Part shown: in pieces, positions 28,667 to 37,163 of the stretch | Position numbering within the stretch: the first letter of the stretch is position 1 | Layout: each line of letters begins with the position of its first letter | DNA from: Pusillimonas sp. T7-7 | Lineage (GTDB): Bacteria > Pseudomonadota > Gammaproteobacteria > Burkholderiales > Burkholderiaceae_B | Direction of reading: 5' to 3' | NCBI RefSeq assembly: GCF_000209655.1 | Contig: NC_015458.1 | Location: forward strand, 1,550,001 to 1,614,000 | Length of the DNA stretch: 64,000 nt | The notes under the pieces: model-generated | Seen by the model: the letters and a program-made list of their open reading frames with translations, nothing else | Databases searched by the model: none | What the model was told of the DNA's origin: nothing | Position numbers and translations under genes: made by a program

Positions 28667-28815
28667 GATGGGAACAGCTTATGCCGGTGGGGCTTCGATC
28701 AAATGTGTTCAGTTCCGCGACCTGGGCATGACCCCAACCGAACCGGAAGCACCCGCCCGATACGCCTGAAGGACTGCCTCCCGCCATTCGATCACATAAA
28801 AAGCCGTCAAAAAAA

Positions 28816-30132
28816 CTACTTAACCCGCTTATCAACCACCCGCCGCGCCTTGCCCGTCAGCGTGCGTTCCACCAGCCCCGCCGTCTGCACCGTCACCCGC
28901 GCCGAAACACCAATATACGTCTTCACCGCATGCTGCAGCTTATCGGCAATAGCATCACGAGCAGCAACACTCAAGTGATCAAACTCAGGACGAACTTCCG
29001 TCAGAATCTCCAGCTCATCAAGGCTGCCGCTACGCGTCAACACCAGCTGATACTGCGCTGCCAGCTCGGGAATCTTCAAAACGACCTCCTCAACCTGAGT
29101 CGGAAACAGATTCACACCCCGAACTATCAGCATATCGTCGCTGCGGCCCGTAATCTTGTCGATACGGCGCATACTGCGCGAAGTCGGCGGCAGCAAACGG
29201 GTAAGGTCGCGCGTGCGATAACGGATCACCGGCATGCCCTCTTTCGTCAGCGACGTAAAAACCAACTCGCCCTCCTGGCCATCAGCTAGCACCTCTCCTG
29301 TAACAGGATCAATGATCTCCGGATAGAAATGATCCTCCCACACCACCGGACCGTCCTTGGACTCGACACACTCCATGGCCACACCCGGACCCATGACCTC
29401 CGACAAGCCATAAATGTCGACCGCATCAATGCCTGTGCGCTGCTCAATATCTTCGCGCATCCGCCCCGTCCAGGGCTCCGCGCCGAAAATACCTATGCGC
29501 AAGGAAGTCGTGCCAGGATCCACGCCCTGTCGCTGCATTTCCTCGATGAGATTGCAGAAATAAGATGGCGTCACCATGATGATGGACGGCTCAAAATCTT
29601 GTATCAGCTGCACCTGCTTTTCAGTTTGTCCGCCGGACATCGGCACCACACTGCAGCCCAGCTTCTCGGCGCCGTAATGCGCGCCCAGCCCGCCAGTGAA
29701 CAAACCATAGCCATACGCTACATGCACGATATCGCCCGGACGGCCGCCTGCGGCCCAAATCGAGCGCGCCACAAGATTGGCCCAGTTATCGATATCCGTG
29801 GCCGTGTATCCCACCACAGTAGGTTTGCCCGTCGTTCCGCTGGAAGCATGGATACGCACAATCTGTTCACGCGGCACTGCAAACATCTTGAATGGATAGT
29901 TATCGCGTAAATCCTGCTTGGTGGTCAGTGGAAATCGCGATATATCAGACAGCTGCTTCAGATCGTCGGGATGAACTCCCGCCTTATCGAAGGCCTTTTT
30001 ATAATGAGGCACATTCTGATATGCGTGTTTGAGCGACCATTTCATACGCTCAAGCTGCAGGCCCTGCAGCTCGTCCGCGCTTGCATGCTCGATAGCGTCG
30101 CGGCCGGCATTCGATAACTTGGCTTCAGACAT
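28816..30132 (-). CDS. paaK: Phenylacetate-CoA ligase
   Basis: Activates phenylacetate to phenylacetyl-CoA with ATP, the entry step of the aerobic pathway and the inducer for PaaX. The 438-aa protein has the AMP-binding signature IHASSGTTGKPTVVGYT, the YGLSEVMGPG block and the C-terminal hinge RYRTRDLTRLL with SDDMLIVRGVNLFPTQ. Full length. It is the last gene of the paa operon, 75 nt after paaI. Confidence 0.97.
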   Translation of the reverse strand: MSEAKLSNAGRDAIEHASADELQGLQLERMKWSLKHAYQNVPHYKKAFDKAGVHPDDLKQLSDISRFPLTTKQDLRDNYPFKMFAVPREQIVRIHASSGTTGKPTVVGYTATDIDNWANLVARSIWAAGGRPGDIVHVAYGYGLFTGGLGAHYGAEKLGCSVVPMSGGQTEKQVQLIQDFEPSIIMVTPSYFCNLIEEMQRQGVDPGTTSLRIGIFGAEPWTGRMREDIEQRTGIDAVDIYGLSEVMGPGVAMECVESKDGPVVWEDHFYPEIIDPVTGEVLADGQEGELVFTSLTKEGMPVIRYRTRDLTRLLPPTSRSMRRIDKITGRSDDMLIVRGVNLFPTQVEEVVLKIPELAAQYQLVLTRSGSLDELEILTEVRPEFDHLSVAARDAIADKLQHAVKTYIGVSARVTVQTAGLVERTLTGKARRVVDKRVK

Positions 30133-30207
30133 TTTCGGCTCCTACCCTCTTTATTCAAGATGATTTTTTTATGTACGCCGGCATTTCAGCGCATGGATAC
30201 TACTGCA

Positions 30208-30684
30208 TCAGCCACCAACCACCTGACCCTTGATGCGATACGAGCGCCCACGAAAAATGGCAATACGCTTGCCATCCTGATCGGTCACTTGCACGTCGTA
30301 AATACCGGTGCGGCCAGACAATGAATATTCGATGGCATGGGCTATCAGCACGTCGCCCTCGAAAGCTGGCGCCAGATAGTCTATGGTGCAACCCGCAGCC
30401 ACCGTCGCAGCATTGCGTGAGTTGCAGGCAAAGGCAAAGGTGCTGTCGGCCAACGCAAAAATGAAACCACCGTGGCAGGTCTTGTGGCCGTTCAGCATAT
30501 CGGCCCGTACTGCCATGCTCATGCTGGCCTGCCCCGGAGCCATGGACACGACATGCGCCCCCAGAGCCTGCGATGCCGCGTCATTGGCGTACATGGTTCG
30601 CGCCGTCAGTTCCGCCAACGCCTGGGGATCGTCCGGCAAAGCCTCATCAGCCAGACCTTTGGTGCTTGTTGGCACAGAGCTCAT
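30208..30684 (-). CDS. paaI: Hydroxyphenylacetyl-CoA thioesterase PaaI
   Basis: Hotdog-fold thioesterase thought to free CoA from dead-end intermediates of the pathway. The 158-aa product has the family motif NGHKTCHGGFIFALADSTFAFACN with HGG and the active-site Asp, and ends with IAIFRGRSYRIKG. The start ATG shares one base with the paaG stop (TAATG), so translation is coupled. Confidence 0.93.
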   Translation of the reverse strand: MSSVPTSTKGLADEALPDDPQALAELTARTMYANDAASQALGAHVVSMAPGQASMSMAVRADMLNGHKTCHGGFIFALADSTFAFACNSRNAATVAAGCTIDYLAPAFEGDVLIAHAIEYSLSGRTGIYDVQVTDQDGKRIAIFRGRSYRIKGQVVGG

Positions 30685-31469
30685 TAGCTTCCCTTGAAAA
30701 CAGCAGGCCGCTTTTCCAGGAAGGCTGAAACGCCTTCGGCGTAATCCTGGCTGGCGCCCAGTTCCCGCATCAAGTCGCGCTCCAGATCCAGCTGCTCATC
30801 CAGACTATTGCCCAGGCTTTCATTCAAAGCCCGCTTGGTATAGGCCAGACCCTTGGTTGCAGCGCTGGCGAAATGCCTGGCCAACTCATCCAGACGCGAG
30901 TCAAACGCATCGTCGGCCACGCACTCCCAGATCAGGCCCCACTGCTCTGCCTGCTGGGCGCTGAGCTTGTCGCCCAGCAAAGAAAGCCCCATCGCCCTTG
31001 CGCGGCCAACCAGTCGCGGCAAGGCATAGGTGCCGCCGGTGTCGGGCAACAAACCCAGGCGACAAAAAGGCTGGATGAAGCTGGCGCTTTGCTTGGCAAT
31101 GACAATGTCGCCGGCCAGCGCCATGTTTGCGCCAGCACCCGCAGCCACCCCATTGACCCCAACCACAACAGGCATGGGCAAGGCATGCAGGCGACGAACC
31201 AGCGGCGCGTAATATTTGTCTATGGTCTGGCCCAGATCGACCTCACCCACACGGCTCATCTGGCGTTCAGAAAGATCCTGGCCGGCGCAAAAACCACGGC
31301 CATTACCCGTCAGCACCAACACGCGGGCGCCTTGGGCCTGAACCTTGTCCAGGGCATCGGCCAACTCGGTATGCATGGCAACATTGAAGCTATTCAGTTT
31401 GTCGGGACGGTTCAATGTCACGCGGGCAATGCCCTCGTTCAAGCTGAACTCGATGTTTTCATACTGCAT
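30684..31469 (-). CDS. paaG: Phenylacetyl-CoA epoxide isomerase PaaG (enoyl-CoA hydratase family)
   Basis: Isomerises the ring epoxide of phenylacetyl-CoA to oxepin-CoA. The 261-aa crotonase-fold protein has the oxyanion-hole blocks GRGFCAGQDLSE and VNGVAAGAGANMALAGDI, and the catalytic-acid region LGLLPDTGGTY. Start ATG at 31469 behind TGGAG; a longer frame to 31502 would overlap paaN. Crotonase specificity within the operon could also be PaaF-like, but GAGANMALAGD and LPDTGGTY favour PaaG. Confidence 0.88.
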   Translation of the reverse strand: MQYENIEFSLNEGIARVTLNRPDKLNSFNVAMHTELADALDKVQAQGARVLVLTGNGRGFCAGQDLSERQMSRVGEVDLGQTIDKYYAPLVRRLHALPMPVVVGVNGVAAGAGANMALAGDIVIAKQSASFIQPFCRLGLLPDTGGTYALPRLVGRARAMGLSLLGDKLSAQQAEQWGLIWECVADDAFDSRLDELARHFASAATKGLAYTKRALNESLGNSLDEQLDLERDLMRELGASQDYAEGVSAFLEKRPAVFKGS

Positions 31470-31489
31470 GTAAACTCCAGAAATAACGG

Positions 31490-33154
31490 TTATGCGTGCC
31501 AACGAGTTTGCACGACACGGAAACGATTGGCGACATAAGCCGCATCAGATAAAGCGGCGTTGGCGGCGGGGTTGGCCCCGGTACCATGAAAATCGCTGAA
31601 GGCTGCGGTTTGGTTGACGAAAACGGCACCCGTCAGATTCAATGATAGCGATACCCCGGCATGCTCGGCGGCTTTGCGGGCTTGTTCCTGCACCGACTCG
31701 TCTGTGGTATAGGCGGCAAGCGTCAAAGCTCCGTGATTGATCACGACTTGCCGGGCCAGTTCGATACTGTCATCGGTAGAGTCGGTAGCCACCACAAAGA
31801 CAATGGGGCCGAACCATTCGCGCTGGATGGCGGAATGGCTGGCATCGGCTTTGAGCAGCAAGGGCGTGTGCACATTGGCGTTTTCAAACTGAGGGTGTTC
31901 CAGCTGTCGGCTGTCGCACAATACAGCCAAGCCCAACGCACGCGCCTCATCCAGCCGCTGCGTAATTCCGTCATTTTGAATGGCACCGGTAATTTCGACC
32001 GCACGGGCCGGATCAGACACCAGTTTTTCCACGGCCTGAGCCAAGCCGGCAGCAACGTCATCGAAGCTCATGTGACCATCGGCCGTCTTGATGCCATCGC
32101 GTGGAACGTACACATTTTGCGGGGCCGTGCACATTTGGCCGGAATACAGGGCAAATGAAAATGCCAGGTTGCGCGCCACACTTTTGAAATCGTCGACGGA
32201 ATCGATGATGACTTGATTGACGCCCGCCTTCTCGGTATAGACCTGGGCCTGGCGAGCGTTTTGCTCGAGCCAATTCCCATTGACGCTGCTGCCCGTAAAG
32301 TCTATGAGCCTGACGGCGGGATCCAGGGCCAGCGTCTGGGCGGTATCGTCATTTGCCGGATGCGCGGCCAGCTGTACGACGTTGGGATCAAAGCCCGCCT
32401 CGGCCAGCACTTCGCGAGCGATCCCGACAGTAATGGCCAACGGCAGAATAGCGCCCGGGTGCGGCTTCACAATTAAAGTATTACCGGTAGCCAAACTGGC
32501 GAAGAGCCCTGGGTAGCCATTCCAAGTGGGGAAGGTAGAGCAGCCTATCACCAATGCGATGCCGCGCGGCACCACCGTAAACCGCTTCTGCATTTTGATG
32601 GGATCATGCTTGCCCTGGGGTTTTTCCCAACTGACCAAGCCCGGAATACGTGCCATCTCTTGCCAGGCATAAGCCACGGCTTCAAGCCCTCGGTCTTGCG
32701 CATGCGGGCCACCGGCCTGGAAGGCCATCATAAAGCCCTGCCCTGTTGTGTGCTGCACCGCATAGGCCATTTCAAAGCTGCGCCGATTCAGGCGATGCAG
32801 GATTTCCAGCGCCACGCCCACCCAGGCCTGCGGGCCGGCCTCACGCCAGGACTCTAGCGCTGTTTGCGAACTTGCAACCAGGGTCTGGACGGACAACTGC
32901 GGGTAACGGATACCCAGCGCAAACCCGAAAGGCGATCTTTCATCGCCCGTACTGCCGCTTGCACCGTCCTGCGACAGAGGAAAGTCGTTGTTGCAGTAAG
33001 CATCAAAGGCCGTCTTGCCATCGTCGTTGGCGGTTTCACCATAGACACGAGGACTAGGCGACTCGGAAAAAGGGCTCCAATAGCCACGTGTGGCGACTGC
33101 CGCAACGGCCTGTTCCAGGACATCGCGATGAGTCTTGAAAAAATCGATGGACAC
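31490..33154 (-). CDS. paaN: PaaN-type aldehyde dehydrogenase of phenylacetate degradation
   Basis: A 554-aa aldehyde-dehydrogenase-fold protein that lacks the MaoC-type hydratase domain of PaaZ. The N-terminal region (FFKTHRDVLEQAVAAVATRGYWSPFSE) and length fit the PaaN_2 type found in Burkholderiales paa operons; GCSTFPTWNGYP, FTGSSVNGNWLE and a cysteine in SGQMCTAPQNVYVP mark the cofactor site and active thiol. It probably oxidises the ring-opened semialdehyde, with the ring-opening hydratase supplied elsewhere. It lies between paaE and paaG. Confidence 0.9.
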   Translation of the reverse strand: MSIDFFKTHRDVLEQAVAAVATRGYWSPFSESPSPRVYGETANDDGKTAFDAYCNNDFPLSQDGASGSTGDERSPFGFALGIRYPQLSVQTLVASSQTALESWREAGPQAWVGVALEILHRLNRRSFEMAYAVQHTTGQGFMMAFQAGGPHAQDRGLEAVAYAWQEMARIPGLVSWEKPQGKHDPIKMQKRFTVVPRGIALVIGCSTFPTWNGYPGLFASLATGNTLIVKPHPGAILPLAITVGIAREVLAEAGFDPNVVQLAAHPANDDTAQTLALDPAVRLIDFTGSSVNGNWLEQNARQAQVYTEKAGVNQVIIDSVDDFKSVARNLAFSFALYSGQMCTAPQNVYVPRDGIKTADGHMSFDDVAAGLAQAVEKLVSDPARAVEITGAIQNDGITQRLDEARALGLAVLCDSRQLEHPQFENANVHTPLLLKADASHSAIQREWFGPIVFVVATDSTDDSIELARQVVINHGALTLAAYTTDESVQEQARKAAEHAGVSLSLNLTGAVFVNQTAAFSDFHGTGANPAANAALSDAAYVANRFRVVQTRWHA

Positions 33155-33177
33155 TGTGTTTGCTCCTGGTAGTACGC

Positions 33178-33195
33178 GGCTCCGTTTCAGGAGCC
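33178..33195 (-). other. Hairpin between paaE and paaN
   Basis: GGCTCC and GGAGCC form a 6-bp stem with a 6-base loop in the 108-bp gap, just before paaN's ribosome-binding region. No T-run follows. It may modulate read-through or mRNA stability. Confidence 0.3.
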
Positions 33196-33262
33196 ATGGG
33201 CATTATTCAAATTTAAAGGAAAAATCAAGATCGTGATATGGATGTTTCACCTAAACCGATAT

Positions 33263-34345
33263 TCAGGTCTCTTGGTCGAAATCAATATACAAGGTGTCGG
33301 TGACGGGAAAGCTCTGGCAGCACAGCACAAAACCCCGCTCGACCTCGTAGTCTTCAAGCGCGAAGTTGGCATCCATGTCGACCTCTCCCTCTATGACCTT
33401 GCAACGGCAGGTGGAACAGACGCCGCCCTTGCATGAATAGGGCAGCTCTATGCCCTGGGCCAGGGCCGAATCGAGCACACTGTCTTTATTTTTTGCAATA
33501 GTCAGTGTGCGCTTAAGTCCGTCGTGCACCACAGTGACTTCGCACAAGTCATTACCCGGCGCCTTGCGTGCATCGTGGCCTGTATGCAAGGCACGCGGCC
33601 CCTTGGGCGAACCAAAGAGCTCAAACTTGATTTGGGATTTTGCAAGGCCCTTGGCTTGCAAGGCCTGCGTGACTGATTCCGTCATGTCTTGCGGACCACA
33701 GACAAAGGCATAGTCGATATCGGACGGATCCGTCCAGAGCGTCAGTAACTGCTCGACTTTGGCGCCATCAAGACGCCCATTGAACAACTCAATATCCTGA
33801 TGCTCACGGCTCATGACATAAACGAGGGAAAAGCGCTGCATGTAGCGGTTTTTCAAGTCTTCGATCTCTTCACGAAACAACACCGCCGACGATGCACGGT
33901 TACCAAAGAACAGCGTAAAGCTGCTGTCCGGTTCAGTTTCCAGCGCCGTCTTGACCAGCGACAAAATGGGAGTAATGCCGCTGCCTACCGCAAATGCCAC
34001 ATAGTTGCGGGCATGCTCTGCAGAAAAATCAACGGTGAAATGCCCGTCGGGCGGCATCACATCGAGCGTAGCTCCGCCGACCAGATGTTCGTTGGCCCAG
34101 CTGGAAAAAGCGCCATCATTCAAACGCTTGATGGCGACGCGTAGCTGCCGGTCGCCGGGCGCTGCACATATGGAATAGGAACGGCGCAGCTCCTGGCCGT
34201 CCAGCAGCGTGCGCAAGGTCAGGTATTGACCAGGCCGGAACAGGAACTTGTCATGCAGCTCGCCTGGCACGTCGAAGGTAACCACCACCGCATCACGCGT
34301 ATTTTTGGCAACGGAGGCTACCTTGAGCGGATAAAACTTGTTCAT
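33263..34345 (-). CDS. paaE: Phenylacetyl-CoA epoxidase reductase subunit PaaE
   Basis: Delivers electrons from NADPH to the di-iron epoxidase PaaABC. The 360-aa protein has a FAD domain (RPGQYLTLR, RRSYSICAAP), an NAD(P) domain (VGSGITPILSLV, FVCGPQDM) and a C-terminal plant-type [2Fe-2S] ferredoxin domain with YSCKGGVCSTCRCK and a fourth cysteine in VLCCQSFP. It starts immediately after the paaD stop codon. Confidence 0.96.
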   Translation of the reverse strand: MNKFYPLKVASVAKNTRDAVVVTFDVPGELHDKFLFRPGQYLTLRTLLDGQELRRSYSICAAPGDRQLRVAIKRLNDGAFSSWANEHLVGGATLDVMPPDGHFTVDFSAEHARNYVAFAVGSGITPILSLVKTALETEPDSSFTLFFGNRASSAVLFREEIEDLKNRYMQRFSLVYVMSREHQDIELFNGRLDGAKVEQLLTLWTDPSDIDYAFVCGPQDMTESVTQALQAKGLAKSQIKFELFGSPKGPRALHTGHDARKAPGNDLCEVTVVHDGLKRTLTIAKNKDSVLDSALAQGIELPYSCKGGVCSTCRCKVIEGEVDMDANFALEDYEVERGFVLCCQSFPVTDTLYIDFDQET

Positions 34346-34858
34346 CTAGTGCGCTTTAAAGTAATCGAATGGCTCGCCACAGGCCTGGCAGCGATACAGG
34401 GCCTTGCACGAGGTTGAGCCAAACTGGCTGATGGCCCGTGTATGCGTCGAACCACATAAAGGGCAGGCAACGACTACATCGGTCTTTCTGCGAGTCAGGC
34501 CCGAAACGTCAATGGCTTTTTCAGCGGGCGGCGCAATGCCATAACTTCGCAATGCCTCGCGGCCTTTCTGGCTCATCCAGTCTGTTGTCCAGGCGGGCGA
34601 CAAGCTTGTATGAATGCGCAGATGCTCTATACCGTGGCTCGCCAGGGTATCCCGTATGCCAGTGGAAATTTCCTGCATGGCCGGGCATCCTGAATAAGTA
34701 GGGGTAATGGTCACCACACAGGTGTCGCCGTCCCAGGCGATAGCGCGCACGAGCCCCAGGTCGACGATGGACAATACGGGAATTTCAGGGTCGGACACAT
34801 CAGCCAGCCATTGCATGAGCTGGTCGACACTGGGGCGCTGAATGATTGCATTCACCAC
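34346..34858 (-). CDS. paaD: PaaD, MIP18-type metal-sulfur assembly protein of the epoxidase
   Basis: Needed for an active PaaABCE complex, probably for Fe-S/iron-site maturation. The 170-aa protein has a DUF59/MIP18 N-terminal domain (DPEIPVLSIVDLGLVR, TYSGCPAMQ) and a C-terminal zinc-ribbon-like part with CPLCGSTH and CQACGEPFDYF. The start is a GTG at 34858 (a second GTG follows directly) overlapping the end of paaC. Confidence 0.94.
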   Translation of the reverse strand: MVNAIIQRPSVDQLMQWLADVSDPEIPVLSIVDLGLVRAIAWDGDTCVVTITPTYSGCPAMQEISTGIRDTLASHGIEHLRIHTSLSPAWTTDWMSQKGREALRSYGIAPPAEKAIDVSGLTRRKTDVVVACPLCGSTHTRAISQFGSTSCKALYRCQACGEPFDYFKAH

Positions 34859-35616
34859 GAAGCTCCCGGATAGCTGCGCTGCAAATGCTGCATTTCAGCC
34901 AGCAAATAACCCAAAGCCTCGGTGTGACGGCCATGCATACCTCCGGCGTGGGCGGGATGCGTGGCTTCATGGGGGTCGGGCATGACAAGCGTGGCTTCTG
35001 TCAGAACAAGGTTTACGTGTTCGACCCAAGCCTGCCACAAGCCGGCATGCCTGGGCGCAACACCCTGCCCTGCCAAGGCCACGGTAATGTCATCATCAAC
35101 AAACAGTTCACCACAGAAACGCCAGGCATCGTTGACGGCATCCTGCATACGGGCGTGGCTTTCAGCGGTGCCGTCACCCAGCCTGACCAGTATGTCGGAC
35201 GAGCGCCGAACGTGGTAGCTGACTTCCTTGATGGATTTTTCGGCAATGGAGGCAATACGCTCATTCGTCGACGTACAGAGGGCCTGCAGAAGCAAGTAAT
35301 GCCATACGTCAAACAAGAACTGGCGCGCAACAGTATTGCCGTAGTGGCCATTATCGCGTTCCACCAGCAGGTAATTACGGTATTGGGGCGCATCACGCAA
35401 GTAGGCAAGCTGATCTTCGTCGCGCTCAGCGCCTTCCAGCTCGCCGGCCAAGCTCAACCACAGCCGGGCCTGGCCAAGCAGATCCAGCGCCACATTGGTC
35501 ATGGCCAGGTCCTCTTCCAGCGCCGGCCCACGTCCGGTCCATTCTGACAGGCGGTGCGAAAGTATCAACGCAGTATCGCCCATGCGTAGCGAATATTGAA
35601 ACAAGGCTTGATCCAT
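34852..35616 (-). CDS. paaC: Phenylacetyl-CoA epoxidase structural subunit PaaC
   Basis: Ferritin-like partner of PaaA that holds the complex together without its own complete iron site. The 254-aa helical protein shows the family blocks LILSHRLSEWTGRGPALEEDLA, LDLLGQARLWL and STNERIASIAEKSIKEVSYH. It lies 8 nt behind paaB and its end overlaps the paaD start. Confidence 0.95.
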   Translation of the reverse strand: MDQALFQYSLRMGDTALILSHRLSEWTGRGPALEEDLAMTNVALDLLGQARLWLSLAGELEGAERDEDQLAYLRDAPQYRNYLLVERDNGHYGNTVARQFLFDVWHYLLLQALCTSTNERIASIAEKSIKEVSYHVRRSSDILVRLGDGTAESHARMQDAVNDAWRFCGELFVDDDITVALAGQGVAPRHAGLWQAWVEHVNLVLTEATLVMPDPHEATHPAHAGGMHGRHTEALGYLLAEMQHLQRSYPGASW

Positions 35617-35624
35617 GCATTTTC

Positions 35625-35912
35625 CTACATATGCTTGATTTCGTCGGGCATGGGGAAAAAGGTCGGGTGACGGTAGACCTTGCTATTGGCTGGCTCGAAC
35701 AAAGGTTGTTTATCATCGGGGCTGCTTGCAACAATATCGGCTGCCCTGACGACCCAGATACTCAGGCCTTCATTGCGCCGCGTGTAGACGTCACGCGCAT
35801 TGTTGATGGCCATTTTCGCATCGGGTGCATGCAGGCTGCCCACATGCTTGTGGGCCAGGCCATGCTGGCTGCGTATAAATACTTCCCATAAGGGCCACGC
35901 TTTTTTGTTCAT
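35625..35912 (-). CDS. paaB: Phenylacetyl-CoA epoxidase subunit PaaB
   Basis: Small subunit that bridges PaaAC pairs. The 95-aa product (WPLWEVFIRSQHGLAHKHVG, NARDVYTRRNEG, SKVYRHPTFF) has the same length as E. coli PaaB when started at the ATG at 35912, which has GGAG six bases before it; an upstream ATG at 35927 would add five residues. Confidence 0.95.
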   Translation of the reverse strand: MNKKAWPLWEVFIRSQHGLAHKHVGSLHAPDAKMAINNARDVYTRRNEGLSIWVVRAADIVASSPDDKQPLFEPANSKVYRHPTFFPMPDEIKHM

Positions 35913-35978
35913 GCTCGTCTCCGTCATGCCATGCCTGCCCAGGGCATTTTGGCAATATCTATCTATAAAGTGCTGGAA

Positions 35979-36971
35979 TCAGGCCACGGCCCGCGTCGAC
36001 TCGTGTTTATCGGCATAGGCTGAAAAAGCGTCTCGCACCCATTGGCCCTCTTCGTGCGCACGAACCCTGGCATCCAGGCGTTCGCGATTGCAAGGACCGT
36101 TGCCTTTGATCACCGCATAAAACTCACTCCAGTCGATGTCGCCGAAGTCGTAATGGCCACGACCTTCGTTCCATGCAAGGTCGGGATCAGGCACTTTCAG
36201 ACCCAGGTACTCAGCCTGAGGGACGGTTTGATCGACCATCTTCTGGCGCAGCTCGTCGTTGGAGAACAGCTTGATGCGCCATTGCATGGACTGTGCGCTA
36301 TTGGGCGATTCGGCATCAGAGGGGCCGAACATCATGAGTGCCGGCCACCACCAGCGGTTCAAGGCTTCCTGACACATGTCTTTCTGGGCTTGCGTGCCAT
36401 ACAGGCACATCTGGATGAGCAAATCGTAGCCCTGGCGCTGATGAAAAGACTCTTCTTTGCAAACACGCACCATGGCACGCGCATAAGGGCCGTAGGAGCA
36501 CCGGCACAGAGGTATTTGATTGATGATGGCCGAGCCATCGACCAACCAGCCTACCATGCCGATATCAGCCCAAGTCAGCGTTGGGTAATTGAAGATGCTG
36601 GAATACTTGGCCTTGCCCGAGTGCAGGTCATCGACCAGATCATCGCGCGAGACACCCAGCGTTTCGGCGGCGCTATATAGATACAAGCCGTGCCCCGCTT
36701 CGTCTTGCACCTTGGCCATCAAGATGGCCTTGCGCTTGAGCGTTGGCGCCCGCGTGATCCAGTTTCCTTCTGGCAGCATGCCCACGATTTCGGAATGGGC
36801 GTGCTGCGAAATCTGCCGGACCAGTGTTTTGCGATAGGGCTCGGGCATCCAGTCTTTGGGTTCGATGCGTATGCCTTCGTCTATGCGTTGCTGGAACGCC
36901 TGCTCGGCCCCCGTCAGTTGGTCAGCGGAACGGACGGTTTTGACTCCGGTTTCAACAAGCTGCGCATACAT
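35979..36971 (-). CDS. paaA: Phenylacetyl-CoA epoxidase catalytic subunit PaaA
   Basis: Di-iron subunit that epoxidises the aromatic ring of phenylacetyl-CoA. The 330-aa protein has the iron-ligand helices [17 protein letters not shown] and [11 protein letters not shown], and [20 protein letters not shown] near the N-terminus. Start ATG at 36971 behind GGAG; the longer frame to 37004 has no family support. First gene of the operon, 66 nt before paaB, transcribed from the strong promoter at 37034-37062. Confidence 0.97.
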   Translation of the reverse strand: MYAQLVETGVKTVRSADQLTGAEQAFQQRIDEGIRIEPKDWMPEPYRKTLVRQISQHAHSEIVGMLPEGNWITRAPTLKRKAILMAKVQDEAGHGLYLYSAAETLGVSRDDLVDDLHSGKAKYSSIFNYPTLTWADIGMVGWLVDGSAIINQIPLCRCSYGPYARAMVRVCKEESFHQRQGYDLLIQMCLYGTQAQKDMCQEALNRWWWPALMMFGPSDAESPNSAQSMQWRIKLFSNDELRQKMVDQTVPQAEYLGLKVPDPDLAWNEGRGHYDFGDIDWSEFYAVIKGNGPCNRERLDARVRAHEEGQWVRDAFSAYADKHESTRAVA

Positions 36972-37029
36972 GATGACAGTCTCCTTTTTTACATGCGGCA
37001 TCAAGAACCCGCCGCCTGCATTGCTTTAA

Positions 37030-37085
37030 CCTTATTATTTAATACAAAAATATTGATGTCAATTAAATTTTAGTATCAAATAAGG
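37030..37085. promoter_or_regulatory. Divergent paaA/paaX promoters within a long inverted repeat (PaaX operator candidate)
   Basis: Toward paaA: TTGACA (37057-37062, minus) - 17 bp - AATAAT (37034-37039). Toward paaX: TTGATG (37053-37058) - 17 bp - TCAAAT (37076-37081). The two -35 elements overlap in the palindrome TTGATGTCAA. Outside it, 15-base arms at 37039-37053 and 37065-37079 match in 12 positions, and CCTTATT (37030-37036) mirrors AATAAGG (37079-37085). Such symmetry over both promoters suits repression of both genes by one dimer, presumably PaaX released by phenylacetyl-CoA. Confidence 0.7.
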
Positions 37086-37163
37086 CATATGGCGCTGCCA
37101 CCCAATACAGATTCTTATAATTCAGTTTCCACATAAAGCCGCTCACCATGGCGGCACAAGGCC

